Source: Pseudomonas sp. R4-35-07 (GTDB lineage: Bacteria; Pseudomonadota; Gammaproteobacteria; Pseudomonadales; Pseudomonadaceae). Taken from it: DNA of 64,000 bases. The notes under the pieces were generated by a model. That model saw nothing but the letters and a program-made list of their open reading frames with translations. It did no database searches and had not been told where the DNA came from. The number at the start of each line of letters is the position of its first letter. Within the stretch, counting starts at the first letter, position 1. The stretch spans positions 1,364,001 to 1,428,000 of the forward strand of contig NZ_CP027732.1 in assembly GCF_003852235.1 (NCBI RefSeq). Direction: 5' to 3'. The translations under genes and the position numbers were made by a program. Positions 15,830-24,239 of this stretch are shown here, piece by piece.

Positions 15830-16980
15830 CAGGCGAGCAACTTGATCAGGGTCTGGTAGTAAATTTCGGTCAACACATCGAGGTCGCTGGCGAGGACGCG
15901 CTCGTTGACCTGATGGATCGTCGCATTCACCGGGCCCAATTCGACCACCTGGGTACCCAGGGTCGCAATGAAACGGCCATCGGAGGTACCGCCACTGGTG
16001 GATGCCTTGGTTTCACGCCCGGTGATCGCCTTGATGCTGGCCGATACCGCGTCGAGCAATGCGCCCGGCTCGGTGAGGAACGGCAGACCCGACAGCGCCC
16101 AGTCCACATGCCAGTCCAGGCCGTGTTTATCCAGGATCGCTGCGACCCGCTGCTGCAACCCTTCCACGGTGGATTCGGTGGAGAAACGGAAGTTGAACAC
16201 CGCTGTCAGGTCGCCGGGAATGACGTTGGTGGCGCCGGTGCCGGAATTAAGGTTGGAGATCTGGAAACTGGTCGGTGGGAAGAAGGTGTTGCCGTCATCC
16301 CAATGCTCGGCGGCGAGTTCGGCCAATGCCGGTGCGGCCAGATGGATCGGGTTCTTCGCCAGGTGCGGATACGCCACGTGGCCCTGTACACCGCGCACGG
16401 TCAGGGTGGCACCGAGGGAGCCACGACGGCCGTTCTTGACCACATCGCCCACCAGCGTCGTGCTCGATGGCTCGCCGACGATGCACCAGTCAAGGCGCTC
16501 ATTGCGTGCGGCCAGGCGCTCGACCACGGCCTTGGTGCCATGGTGCGCCGGGCCTTCTTCATCGCTGGTAATCAGGAAGGCAACCGAGCCTTTATGGTCT
16601 GGGTAGTCAGCGACAAAACGCTCCGCCGCCACCAGCATCGCCGCCAGGCTGCCTTTCATATCCGCCGCGCCACGGCCGCAGAGCATACCGTGTTCGTCGA
16701 TCAGCGCGTCGAATGGGTCGTTCTGCCAGGCCTGCACCGGGCCGGTCGGCACCACGTCGGTGTGGCCGGCGAAGCACAGCACCGGGCCTTCCTGGTTGCC
16801 ATGGGTGGCCCAGAAGTTATCCACATCGAAGATGCGCATCGGCTCGAGCGCAAAACCGGCGTCGCCCAGGCGCTGCATCATCAGCTTCTGGCAATCGGCA
16901 TCGATCGGCGTGACCGACGGGCGACGGATCAGGTCGATGGCGAGTTGAAGGGTCGGCGAAAGGTCGGCATGGACCGTCAT
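15829..16980 (-). CDS. dapE: Succinyl-diaminopimelate desuccinylase DapE, 383 aa
   Basis: Hydrolyses N-succinyl-LL-diaminopimelate to LL-DAP in lysine and peptidoglycan precursor synthesis. The M20 di-zinc ligands are visible: H73 and D75 ([10 protein letters not shown]), D107 (GRGAADMKG), and the catalytic/metal pair E141-E142 (SDEEG). The C-terminal [11 protein letters not shown] carries the last histidine. I start it at 16980 (MTVHADLSP), since the upstream extension runs into a REP element. dapD and dapC lie within 11 kb. Confidence 0.97.
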   Translation of the reverse strand: MTVHADLSPTLQLAIDLIRRPSVTPIDADCQKLMMQRLGDAGFALEPMRIFDVDNFWATHGNQEGPVLCFAGHTDVVPTGPVQAWQNDPFDALIDEHGMLCGRGAADMKGSLAAMLVAAERFVADYPDHKGSVAFLITSDEEGPAHHGTKAVVERLAARNERLDWCIVGEPSSTTLVGDVVKNGRRGSLGATLTVRGVQGHVAYPHLAKNPIHLAAPALAELAAEHWDDGNTFFPPTSFQISNLNSGTGATNVIPGDLTAVFNFRFSTESTVEGLQQRVAAILDKHGLDWHVDWALSGLPFLTEPGALLDAVSASIKAITGRETKASTSGGTSDGRFIATLGTQVVELGPVNATIHQVNERVLASDLDVLTEIYYQTLIKLLA

Positions 16981-17018
16981 GGGAGAACTCCGGAAATCGA
17001 GACAGCGACGTTCTAATT

Positions 17019-17116
17019 GTAGGAGCGAGCTTGCTCGCGAAAAACGCAAGGGCTCCGCGTGCATTCAGGGTGCCCGCTTCATCGTTAACGATTTTCGCGA
17101 GCAAGCTCGCTCCTAC
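17019..17116. repeat. REPIN of a second REP family (TAGGAGCGAGCTTGCTCGCGA)
   Basis: A 22-base element (17019-17040) beginning GTAGGAGCGAGC and ending TTGCTCGCGA is repeated in exact inverse orientation at 17095-17116. Each half is itself palindromic (GCGAGC/GCTCGC). It lies between ndvB and dapE. Its sequence differs from the GTGGGAGGGGG family found elsewhere in the window. Confidence 0.9.
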
Positions 17117-17202
17117 AGTGATGTGTGCAAGGCGTGTAAAACGGCCGTTATCTTATAGCAAAACGGCGGCCAGAGGCCGCCGTTTAGTGCATTGCGCAAG
17201 TT

Positions 17203-19794
17203 TTACACGGCGGTAACAGGCTCTGCCTTCGGCGCCGGTTTCGGCAGCGACGACAAAAACGCCATGATCAGCGCCGCCAAGTACGGCAGCGACTGCACCA
17301 GCAACATTACTACCCAGAAACGCATGTCATTGCTCGGCAGGCCTTGCACCAGGTAAATCCCCAAAGCGGCGCCCCACAACAGCAGCATGATGAACATTTC
17401 TTCGCGGGCTTCGGAAATCGCCACCCAGAAGCCGTGGTTATCCGCGTTTTTCGGTGTACGAAAGAACGGAATGCTGGTGGTGAAGAAGCCGTACAGCACC
17501 GCTTTGGCGATGGTGTGCGACAACGCCAGGCCGGCCAGGGCCGCGCAGAAGGCATCCTTGAGGTTTACCCCGACCGCACGGCGGTAGAGGAAGATGATCT
17601 TGCCCACCTTGAACACGAACAACGCCAACGGCGGGATCGCGAAGATCAGCAACGGCGGATCGACGCGGGTCGGCACGATGATCATCGCCGCCGACCACAG
17701 CAGCGCGCCCACGGTGAAGAAGATGTTCATGCCATCGGCCACCCACGGCAGCCAGCCCGCGAGGAAGTGATAGCGCTGGCCACGGGTCAGCTCGGTGCCT
17801 TTGCCGCGCAGCAGGCTGGCGGTGTGGCGCTTGATGATCTGAATCGCACCGTAGGCCCAGCGGAAACGCTGTTTCTTGAAGTCGATAAAGGTGTCGGGCA
17901 TCAGGCCCTTGCCGTAGCTGTCGTGGTAATACGCCGCCGACAGGCCTTTTTCGAACACGCGCAGGCCCAGTTCGGCGTCTTCACAGATGCACCAGTCGGC
18001 CCAGCCGAGTTCTTCGAGCACCGAGCGGCGGGTCATGGTCATTGTGCCGTGCTGGATGATCGCGTCGCGGTCGTTGCGGGTGACCATGCCGATATGGAAG
18101 AAGCCTTTGTATTCCGCGTAGCAGAGCTTCTTGAAGGTGCTTTCGTTCTGGTCGCGGTAATCCTGGGGCGACTGCACTACGGCGATTTTCGGGTCGGCGA
18201 AGTGCGGCACCATGTGCTTGAGCCAGTTGGGCGACACGCAGTAGTCCGAGTCGATCACCGCGATCACTTCGGCGTCCTTGGCGGTGTGCGGGATCAGGTA
18301 GTTCAGCGCGCCGCCCTTGAAACCGGCGAGGGGCGCGACGTGGAAGAACTTGAAGCGCGGGCCCAGGGTTTCGCAGTAATCGCGCACCGGTTCCCATACC
18401 GCCGGGTCCTTGGTGTTGTTGTCGATGATCAGGACTTCGTAGTCCGGGTAATCGAGTGCGGCCAGGGCGTCGAGGGTCTGTTTGACCATCTCCGGCGGCT
18501 CGTTGTAGCACGGCACATGGATCGACACTTTCGGGCGGTAGTCCGATTCCCCTTCGACCGGCAGGAATTCACGTCGGCGTTTGTGGGTCCACACCGCTTC
18601 CGCCAGTTCGTGGGCTTCGGTCAACAGCACGATAAACACACCCAGGGCACCGAGGGCCAGGAGAATGCCCACGGTCACGCTGAACCAGGTGCTGTATTGC
18701 TGGCTGTAGTCGTAGCCGATCCACACCAGCACCGAACCGCACAGGAACGCGATAAACGTCAGGAAGGTACGACCGCGCTGGCGCAGGGCCGAGCCGTCGA
18801 TCATCAGCAGGGTCAGGGACAGCAGCGCCAGCACCACCGAACCGATGGCCAGCACGCGCCACTGTGGGATCGCGACCACCGGGCCTTCAAAGTTGAATTT
18901 CTGCTGACGCGCGGCGTTGAATACGCCCCAATAAGCGCCCGCCGAGCCTTCGTCGCTGACTTTCCAAGGCTGATCGAACGCCTCGATGACGAAGTAGTTG
19001 TAGCCCTGGCGATTGAGTTTGTTCACCAGCGTGCGCAGGTAAACCGCCTGGTCGGCAGGTGAGGCTTCATTACCGCCGCGCATGCGTCCGTTACTCGGCC
19101 AGCCAATTTCCGACAGCAGCAGCGGCTTTTTCGGGAACAGTTTTTTCAGGTCCCGCGCACGGTCGAGTACATACTGGCCGGCCTTGTCCATCGGGATAAA
19201 CTCCCAGAACGGCAGGATGTGCGCGGCGATCAGGTCGACGTGCTTGGCCAGTTCCGGGTTTTTTTCCCAGATGTGCCATTGCTCGGAAGTCGTCACCGGC
19301 ACCTTGACCGCTGCACGCACGCGGTCCAGCAGCACGATCAGGTCCTGCGGGGTGATTTCTTCACGGAACAACGCTTCGTTACCGACCACCACGCGAACGA
19401 CGCTGCGCGAGCTGTTGGCGATTTCGATGGCGCGCTGGATTTCGCGTTCGTTGCGCTCAAGGTCCGGGCTGATCCAGATCCCCAGTGTCACCCGCAGGCC
19501 GAACTCTTCGGCCAACTTGGGAATGTCGCCCAGGGTGCCGTCGACCGAGTAGGTACGGATGTTGTCCGTCAGCTTGCTCATGATCGCCAGGTCCTGGCGC
19601 ATCTGGTCGTCAGACGGGTACTGGTTTTTCTGAGGATATTGGCCTTGCTGGAACGGCGAGTAAGAGAACCCGGAGATCTGTTCGGGCCAGTTGGGAGCGG
19701 TGACCGGGCGGTTGATCAGCGCCCAGAAGCCAGTGAACAGCGCGGCGATTGCCAGCACGATCACCAGGTTGAGTCCAAATTTACGCGATGCCAT
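17203..19794 (-). CDS. ndvB: NdvB-like glucan synthase: GH17-like plus GT2 domains, 863 aa
   Basis: Inner-membrane enzyme predicted to make cyclic beta-glucans delivered to the periplasm; in P. aeruginosa NdvB glucans are linked to biofilm antibiotic tolerance. After one N-terminal membrane segment, residues about 35-300 form a GH17-like domain with possible catalytic Glu140 (VVGNEALF) and Glu229 (LLSEIGWPSNG). Several membrane segments follow (about 312-395). The GT2 domain has D458 (IIDNN), D515/D517 (IDSDY), E605-D606 (ICEDAELG) and Q642-W646 (QRFRW). More membrane segments end the protein. The start at 19794 begins the membrane anchor. Confidence 0.9.
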   Translation of the reverse strand: MASRKFGLNLVIVLAIAALFTGFWALINRPVTAPNWPEQISGFSYSPFQQGQYPQKNQYPSDDQMRQDLAIMSKLTDNIRTYSVDGTLGDIPKLAEEFGLRVTLGIWISPDLERNEREIQRAIEIANSSRSVVRVVVGNEALFREEITPQDLIVLLDRVRAAVKVPVTTSEQWHIWEKNPELAKHVDLIAAHILPFWEFIPMDKAGQYVLDRARDLKKLFPKKPLLLSEIGWPSNGRMRGGNEASPADQAVYLRTLVNKLNRQGYNYFVIEAFDQPWKVSDEGSAGAYWGVFNAARQQKFNFEGPVVAIPQWRVLAIGSVVLALLSLTLLMIDGSALRQRGRTFLTFIAFLCGSVLVWIGYDYSQQYSTWFSVTVGILLALGALGVFIVLLTEAHELAEAVWTHKRRREFLPVEGESDYRPKVSIHVPCYNEPPEMVKQTLDALAALDYPDYEVLIIDNNTKDPAVWEPVRDYCETLGPRFKFFHVAPLAGFKGGALNYLIPHTAKDAEVIAVIDSDYCVSPNWLKHMVPHFADPKIAVVQSPQDYRDQNESTFKKLCYAEYKGFFHIGMVTRNDRDAIIQHGTMTMTRRSVLEELGWADWCICEDAELGLRVFEKGLSAAYYHDSYGKGLMPDTFIDFKKQRFRWAYGAIQIIKRHTASLLRGKGTELTRGQRYHFLAGWLPWVADGMNIFFTVGALLWSAAMIIVPTRVDPPLLIFAIPPLALFVFKVGKIIFLYRRAVGVNLKDAFCAALAGLALSHTIAKAVLYGFFTTSIPFFRTPKNADNHGFWVAISEAREEMFIMLLLWGAALGIYLVQGLPSNDMRFWVVMLLVQSLPYLAALIMAFLSSLPKPAPKAEPVTAV

Positions 19795-19928
19795 GGTTAT
19801 TTCGGGTTCCAAAGGGTGTGGAACGAAAAGAGGTGTCGGCCTGCACCGAACGGCGCGCATCCTACACCGGCCTTTCCCTGAGCGTACAGCAGACAGAGAA
19901 AAGCCGGACGTTAGTCCGCGAATGTTCA

Positions 19929-19975
19929 CCTAAGTTCTTAACTTGTAACTTGTAGCTTAAAACTTGCCGCTGCGT
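19929..19975. repeat. ACTTGTAGCTT-type repeat upstream of tcdA
   Basis: Direct word repetition (ACTTGTAACTTGTAGCTTAAAACTTGCCGCTGC) resembling the elements at 5.04 kb and 60.45 kb. No strong stem is evident here. Confidence 0.5.
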
Positions 19976-20011
19976 AGCCCATAATGCGCGCCGGTTTTTA
20001 GGGTAATGGTC

Positions 20012-20821
20012 ATGAGCACAGAAGATCCGCGGTTTGCAGGCGTCGCCCGCTTGTATGGCATTGAGGGCCTGGAACGCTTGAAAGCGGCCCATGTGGCGAT
20101 CGTCGGCGTCGGCGGCGTGGGCTCGTGGGCGGCGGAAGCGATAGCCCGTTGCGGGGTGGGCGAGATTTCGCTGTTTGACCTGGATGACGTTTGCGTCAGC
20201 AACAGCAACCGCCAGCTGCATGCGCTGGACAGCACCGTGGGCAAACCCAAGGTCCAGGTGATGGCCGAACGTCTGCGCGGTATCAACCCGGATTGCACCG
20301 TGCATGCGGTGGCGGACTTCGTTACCCGCGACACCATGGCCGAGTACATCACCCCGAACATCGATTGCGTGATCGACTGCATCGACGCGGTCAACGCCAA
20401 GGCGGCGCTGATTGCCTGGTGCAAACGCCGCAAGATCCAGATCATCACCACCGGTGGCGCTGGCGGGCAGATCGACCCGACGCTGATCCAGGTGTGCGAC
20501 CTGAACCGCACCTTCAACGACCCGCTGGCCTCGAAAGTACGCTCCACTCTTCGTCGTGACTATGGCTTCTCACGCACGGTAACCCGCCATTACAGCGTGC
20601 CCTGCGTGTTTTCCACCGAGCAGCTGCGCTATCCCAAGCCGGACGGCAGCATCTGTTTGCAGAAGAGTTTTGTCGGCGACGGCGTGAAGCTGGACTGCGC
20701 GGGAGGGTTTGGCGCGGTAATGATGGTGACCGCTACGTTCGGCATGGTGGCGGCGACCAAGGCGGTGGACAAGATTGTGGCTGGGGTTCGTCGGCCGTCG
20801 GAGCGGGTCAAGCCTGCCTGA
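20012..20821 (+). CDS. tcdA: tRNA threonylcarbamoyladenosine dehydratase TcdA (CsdL), 269 aa
   Basis: ATP-dependent cyclisation of t6A37 to ct6A37 in tRNA. It is an E1-like (ThiF/MoeB) Rossmann fold: VGVGGVGSWAAEA near residue 32, then the DxDxVxxSNxNRQ block (DLDDVCVSNSNRQ). The start at 20012 is preferred over an ATG two codons upstream because AGGG is then correctly spaced. It is convergent with csdE-csdA, separated by a REPIN. TcdA is known to draw on the CsdA-CsdE sulfur relay in E. coli, so the arrangement is functionally sensible. Confidence 0.95.
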   Translation: MSTEDPRFAGVARLYGIEGLERLKAAHVAIVGVGGVGSWAAEAIARCGVGEISLFDLDDVCVSNSNRQLHALDSTVGKPKVQVMAERLRGINPDCTVHAVADFVTRDTMAEYITPNIDCVIDCIDAVNAKAALIAWCKRRKIQIITTGGAGGQIDPTLIQVCDLNRTFNDPLASKVRSTLRRDYGFSRTVTRHYSVPCVFSTEQLRYPKPDGSICLQKSFVGDGVKLDCAGGFGAVMMVTATFGMVAATKAVDKIVAGVRRPSERVKPA

Positions 20822-20824
20822 AAA

Positions 20825-20915
20825 TGTGGGAGGGGGCTTGCTCCCGATAGCTTAGTGTCAGTCACTGAATAAGTTGACTAATCCACCGCAATCGGGGGCA
20901 AGCCCCCTCCCACAT
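20825..20915. repeat. REPIN between tcdA and csdE
   Basis: GTGGGAGGGGGCTTGC at 20826-20841 and its reverse complement at 20898-20913, in inverse orientation around a 56-base interior. It occupies the whole gap between two convergent genes. Confidence 0.93.
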
Positions 20916-20921
20916 TTGGTT

Positions 20922-21329
20922 TTATGTATGGCTGAGTTCGCGCATGCGCTGCAGGACTGCATTCAAGCCGTTGCTGCGTGACGGTGACAATTGTCGCGAC
21001 AATCCGAGTTGAGCAAACCATCCGGGCAGATCAACCGCCTGCAACTCAGCCGCCGACAACCCATTCACCCGCGCCAGCAACAACGCCACCAGTCCACGAA
21101 TCATCCGCGCCTCGCTGCTGGCGGCAAACTGCCAGTGGCCATTGTGCAAATGCCCCACCAACCACACCAGGCTCTCACAGCCCTGTACGAGGTTGGCATC
21201 GACCTTGTCCTCATCCGCCAAGGCGGGCAGGCGTTCACCCCATTGCATCAGCATTCGGGCGCGTTGTTCCCAACTGCCGACTGACTGAAAGGCTTCCAGC
21301 GCAGCCACCGCATCCACCGGCAAGCTCAT
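20922..21329 (-). CDS. csdE: SufE-family sulfur acceptor (CsdE), 135 aa
   Basis: Accepts persulfide sulfur from the cysteine desulfurase and raises its activity. The acceptor Cys51 lies in VQGCESLVWL, the family signature; the C-terminal PSRSNGLNAVLQRMR is also typical. Its ATG overlaps the csdA stop by 4 bases (ATGA), so it should be translationally coupled to its partner. I call it CsdE rather than SufE because it sits with csdA and tcdA and no sufBCD genes are present. Confidence 0.92.
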   Translation of the reverse strand: MSLPVDAVAALEAFQSVGSWEQRARMLMQWGERLPALADEDKVDANLVQGCESLVWLVGHLHNGHWQFAASSEARMIRGLVALLLARVNGLSAAELQAVDLPGWFAQLGLSRQLSPSRSNGLNAVLQRMRELSHT

Positions 21330-22531
21330 CGCAGCATCTCCAGCGCCTGGTCCAGCGCTTCAAAAAAGCGTTCCAAGTCATCGGAGTCGTTGTACAGCGC
21401 GAGGGACACGCGAATCGCCCCCGACAGTTGCAGCATCTTGAGCAGCGGCATCGCACAGTGATGGCCGGCACGCACGGCGATCCCCTGCTCGGTCAGCAGG
21501 TGCGCGAGGTCGGCGTTATGCACGCCCTCGACCACAAAGCTGACCAGCGCCACTTGCGGCGCGCCGAGTATGCGCACGCCATTGCGCGCTTTTAAGCCGC
21601 GCAGCAAATAATCGTGCAGTGCCGCTTCATGCCTGACCACCGCCTGTGGATCCAGCGAAGTCAGGTAATCCAGGGTCGCACCCAGGCCGATCACGCCAGC
21701 TATCGGTGGCGTTCCCGCCTCAAAACCCAGGGGGGCAGGGCGGAAGCTGGCGCTGTGGTAGTCCGTCTGTTGCACCATTTCTCCGCCAAACTGCCAGTGG
21801 CGCAGGTGATGCAAGGCTTCATGGCGGCCGTAGAGCACGCCGACTCCGTCTGGGCCGTACAGTTTGTGACTGGAAAATACATAAAAGTCGCAGCCCAGAG
21901 CCTGCACGTCGTGGTGGCCATGGACGATGCCTTGGGCACCGTCGACTACGGTCAGCGCGCCGTGGCTGCGGGCCAGCCTGAGCAAGGCGTCGAGCGGCTG
22001 CCAGGTGCCGAGTACGTTGGATAACTGGCTGACCGCCAACAGCCGCGTGCGCGGGCCGATCAGCCGTTCGGCGGCGTCAAGGTCGATCACGCCGTCAGCG
22101 TCCAGGGGCAGTATCACCAGCGTCAGTGCGCGACGTCTGGCCAGTTGCTGCCAGGGCAACAGGTTGGCGTGGTGCTCCAGGGCGCTGATGGCAATCTCAT
22201 CGCCCGCATCGAATAAGTGCTCGAGGCCGTAGGCCAGGAGGTTCAGCGCAGAGGTCGCGCCGTGGGTAAACACCACCTGCCCGCTGTCGCCCGCATTCAA
22301 CCATTGCGCAACCTTGCTGCGACTGTCTTCAAACGCCTGGGTCGCATGGGCCCCCGGCAAATGCTGGGCACGGTGCACGTTGGCTGCGCCATTGGCGTAG
22401 TAATGGCTGATTGCATCCAGCAGGGCTTGGGGCTTTTGCGTGGTGGCGGCGTTGTCCAGGTAGGTCTGGTCTTGCCGTTGCAGGGTGGCGATGGCTGGAA
22501 AGTCCGCACGCCAAGGGGAGGGCACAAGCAT
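21326..22531 (-). CDS. csdA: Cysteine desulfurase CsdA, 401 aa
   Basis: PLP enzyme that converts L-cysteine to alanine and passes sulfur on as a persulfide. It is a group II (SufS/CsdA-like) desulfurase. The PLP lysine is Lys223 (SSHKLYGPDG) and the persulfide Cys359 lies in RAGHHCAMPLL. The N-terminal YLDNAATTQKP and THGATSALN are typical. I start it at 22531 (MLVPSPWRADFP) as the first start that suits the family length. It partners the SufE-like protein next door; the gap to dapD is short (68 bases). Confidence 0.95.
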   Translation of the reverse strand: MLVPSPWRADFPAIATLQRQDQTYLDNAATTQKPQALLDAISHYYANGAANVHRAQHLPGAHATQAFEDSRSKVAQWLNAGDSGQVVFTHGATSALNLLAYGLEHLFDAGDEIAISALEHHANLLPWQQLARRRALTLVILPLDADGVIDLDAAERLIGPRTRLLAVSQLSNVLGTWQPLDALLRLARSHGALTVVDGAQGIVHGHHDVQALGCDFYVFSSHKLYGPDGVGVLYGRHEALHHLRHWQFGGEMVQQTDYHSASFRPAPLGFEAGTPPIAGVIGLGATLDYLTSLDPQAVVRHEAALHDYLLRGLKARNGVRILGAPQVALVSFVVEGVHNADLAHLLTEQGIAVRAGHHCAMPLLKMLQLSGAIRVSLALYNDSDDLERFFEALDQALEMLR

Positions 22532-22599
22532 GATGTTCAAGACTCGTATAAGCGGGCCGCAACCCGAAGGTGCGGCCCACTGGGGCATCGAGTGGCTGC

Positions 22600-23634
22600 T
22601 TAGTTGTGAGCGTGCAGCGCTTCGTTCAGTTCGATGGCCGATTTGTGGGTTTTGCACTCCACGGCACCGGTCTCGGAGTTGCGACGGAAGAGCAGGTCCG
22701 GCTGGCCGGCCAGTTCACGCGCCTTGACCACTTTGACCAGTTGGTTCTTCTCGTCCAACAGCGCAACTTTGGTCCCGGCGGTCACGTACAGGCCGGACTC
22801 CACGGTGTTGCGGTCGCCCAGCGGGATACCGATACCGGCATTGGCGCCGATCAGGCAGCCTTCGCCGACCTTGATCACGATGTTGCCGCCGCCCGACAGG
22901 GTACCCATGGTCGAGCAGCCGCCGCCCAGGTCGGAACCCTTGCCGACGAACACGCCAGCCGATACACGGCCTTCGATCATGCCCGGGCCTTCGGTGCCGG
23001 CGTTGAAGTTGACGAAACCTTCGTGCATGACGGTGGTGCCTTCGCCCACGTAGGCGCCCAGGCGCAGGCGGGCGGCATCAGCGATACGCACACCGCTCGG
23101 TACGACGTAGTCGGTCATTTTCGGGAATTTGTCTACCGAGAACACTTCCAGCAGCTCGCCGCGCAGGCGCGCTTCCAACTGGCGTTCGGCCAGTTCGGCG
23201 ATGTCGATAGCGCCCTGGCTGGTCCAGGCCACGTTCGGCAGTTGCGGGAACACGCCGGCCAGGTTCAGGCCGTGGGGTTTGACCAGGCGGTGGGACAGCA
23301 GGTGCAGCTTGAGGTAGGCCTCAGGCGTGGAGGTCAGGGCGGCGTCTTCGGCCAGCAAGGTCGCAACCAGCGGCGTATGGCTTTCAGCCAGGCGGCTCAG
23401 CAGCGCGGCCTGGGCGGTATCGACGCCTTTGAGCGCGTCGGCCAGTTGCAGGGCCTGGGTGACGGTGAAGGTAATCGCCTGGTTGCCTTCGGTGTAGCCG
23501 AGGATCGGCGCGATGGCCGCGACGATGTCAGCCGACGGGTTGAGCAAGGGTTGTGCGTAAAACACTTCCAGCCAAGCACCTTGGCGGTTCTGAGTGCCGA
23601 CGCCGAAGCCCAGGCTGAACAGGGAATTGGACAT
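22600..23634 (-). CDS. dapD: Tetrahydrodipicolinate N-succinyltransferase DapD, 344 aa
   Basis: Succinyl-CoA-dependent succinylation of tetrahydrodipicolinate, in the succinylase lysine pathway. The C-terminal half is a left-handed beta-helix with hexapeptide repeats (MHEGFVNFNAGTEG, GSDLGGGCSTMGTLSGGG, CLIGANAGIGIPLGDR). The long N-terminal domain is that of the Pseudomonas/actinobacterial-type DapD (344 aa), not the 274-aa E. coli type. It starts at 23634 with AGAGGTAAC upstream. It is probably co-transcribed with the ArsC-like gene upstream. Confidence 0.95.
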   Translation of the reverse strand: MSNSLFSLGFGVGTQNRQGAWLEVFYAQPLLNPSADIVAAIAPILGYTEGNQAITFTVTQALQLADALKGVDTAQAALLSRLAESHTPLVATLLAEDAALTSTPEAYLKLHLLSHRLVKPHGLNLAGVFPQLPNVAWTSQGAIDIAELAERQLEARLRGELLEVFSVDKFPKMTDYVVPSGVRIADAARLRLGAYVGEGTTVMHEGFVNFNAGTEGPGMIEGRVSAGVFVGKGSDLGGGCSTMGTLSGGGNIVIKVGEGCLIGANAGIGIPLGDRNTVESGLYVTAGTKVALLDEKNQLVKVVKARELAGQPDLLFRRNSETGAVECKTHKSAIELNEALHAHN

Positions 23635-23665
23635 GCTGTTACCTCTACAAAAATGGAAGGCTGGC

Positions 23666-24028
23666 CTACTTGAGGGCCGCCGAATAACTATCTGGCTTGA
23701 AGCCAATCAGGGTTCTGTCACCGAGATCGAGCACCGGGCGCTTGATCATCGAGGGTTGCGCGAGCATCAATTCAATGGCTTTCGACTGATCGAGATCGGC
23801 TTTGCGTTCGTCTTCGAGTTTGCGAAAGGTGGTGCCCGCACGGTTCAAAACCACCTGCCAACCGTGCTCGTCGCACCATTGGGTCAAGTGTTCGCGGTCG
23901 ATACCGGCCGTTTTGTAATCATGGAACTCATAGCTCACAGCGTGCTCATCAAGCCAGGTGCGCGCCTTTTTCATGGTGTCGCAGGCTTTGATGCCGAAAA
24001 GGTGCAAGGTTTTGCTTGAAGCGGTCAA
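23666..24028 (-). CDS. ArsC-like (Spx/YffB family) reductase, about 120 aa
   Basis: Thioredoxin-fold protein of the ArsC/Spx family: LHLFGIKACDTMKKARTWLDEH at the N-terminus with a single cysteine in the active-site turn, and a C-terminal MIKRPVL motif carrying the conserved arginine. YffB-type members have been proposed to be glutathione-dependent thiol reductases; arsenate reduction is unproven. The first ATG in frame would cut into the fold (MKKART), so I propose the TTG at 24028, which has GGGGGC upstream. It lies 31 bases before dapD. Confidence 0.85.
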   Translation of the reverse strand: MTASSKTLHLFGIKACDTMKKARTWLDEHAVSYEFHDYKTAGIDREHLTQWCDEHGWQVVLNRAGTTFRKLEDERKADLDQSKAIELMLAQPSMIKRPVLDLGDRTLIGFKPDSYSAALK

Positions 24029-24239
24029 GGAATTGCCCCCTTTGGATGAATGAAAAATGAAAGATCGCGGATTATGCCACGCCCAGCGCGTTTCGGCGCC
24101 GTTCGTCAGTGCTGTGCGACGTTTGTGCAAAAGGCAGTGCGCCGCATAGCCGGTTACCATAGCCGGGTAATATGGCACTTCAACGGCCAGTTGTTGCCTC
24201 ATGTGTCGTTGCAAGTCGATTGTCTGGGAAACCCGCGTT

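Noticed and set aside
20922..22531. A complete suf iron-sulfur operon
   Set aside because: Only the desulfurase and SufE-like protein are present; no scaffold (sufBCD or iscU) genes, so Csd is the better call.
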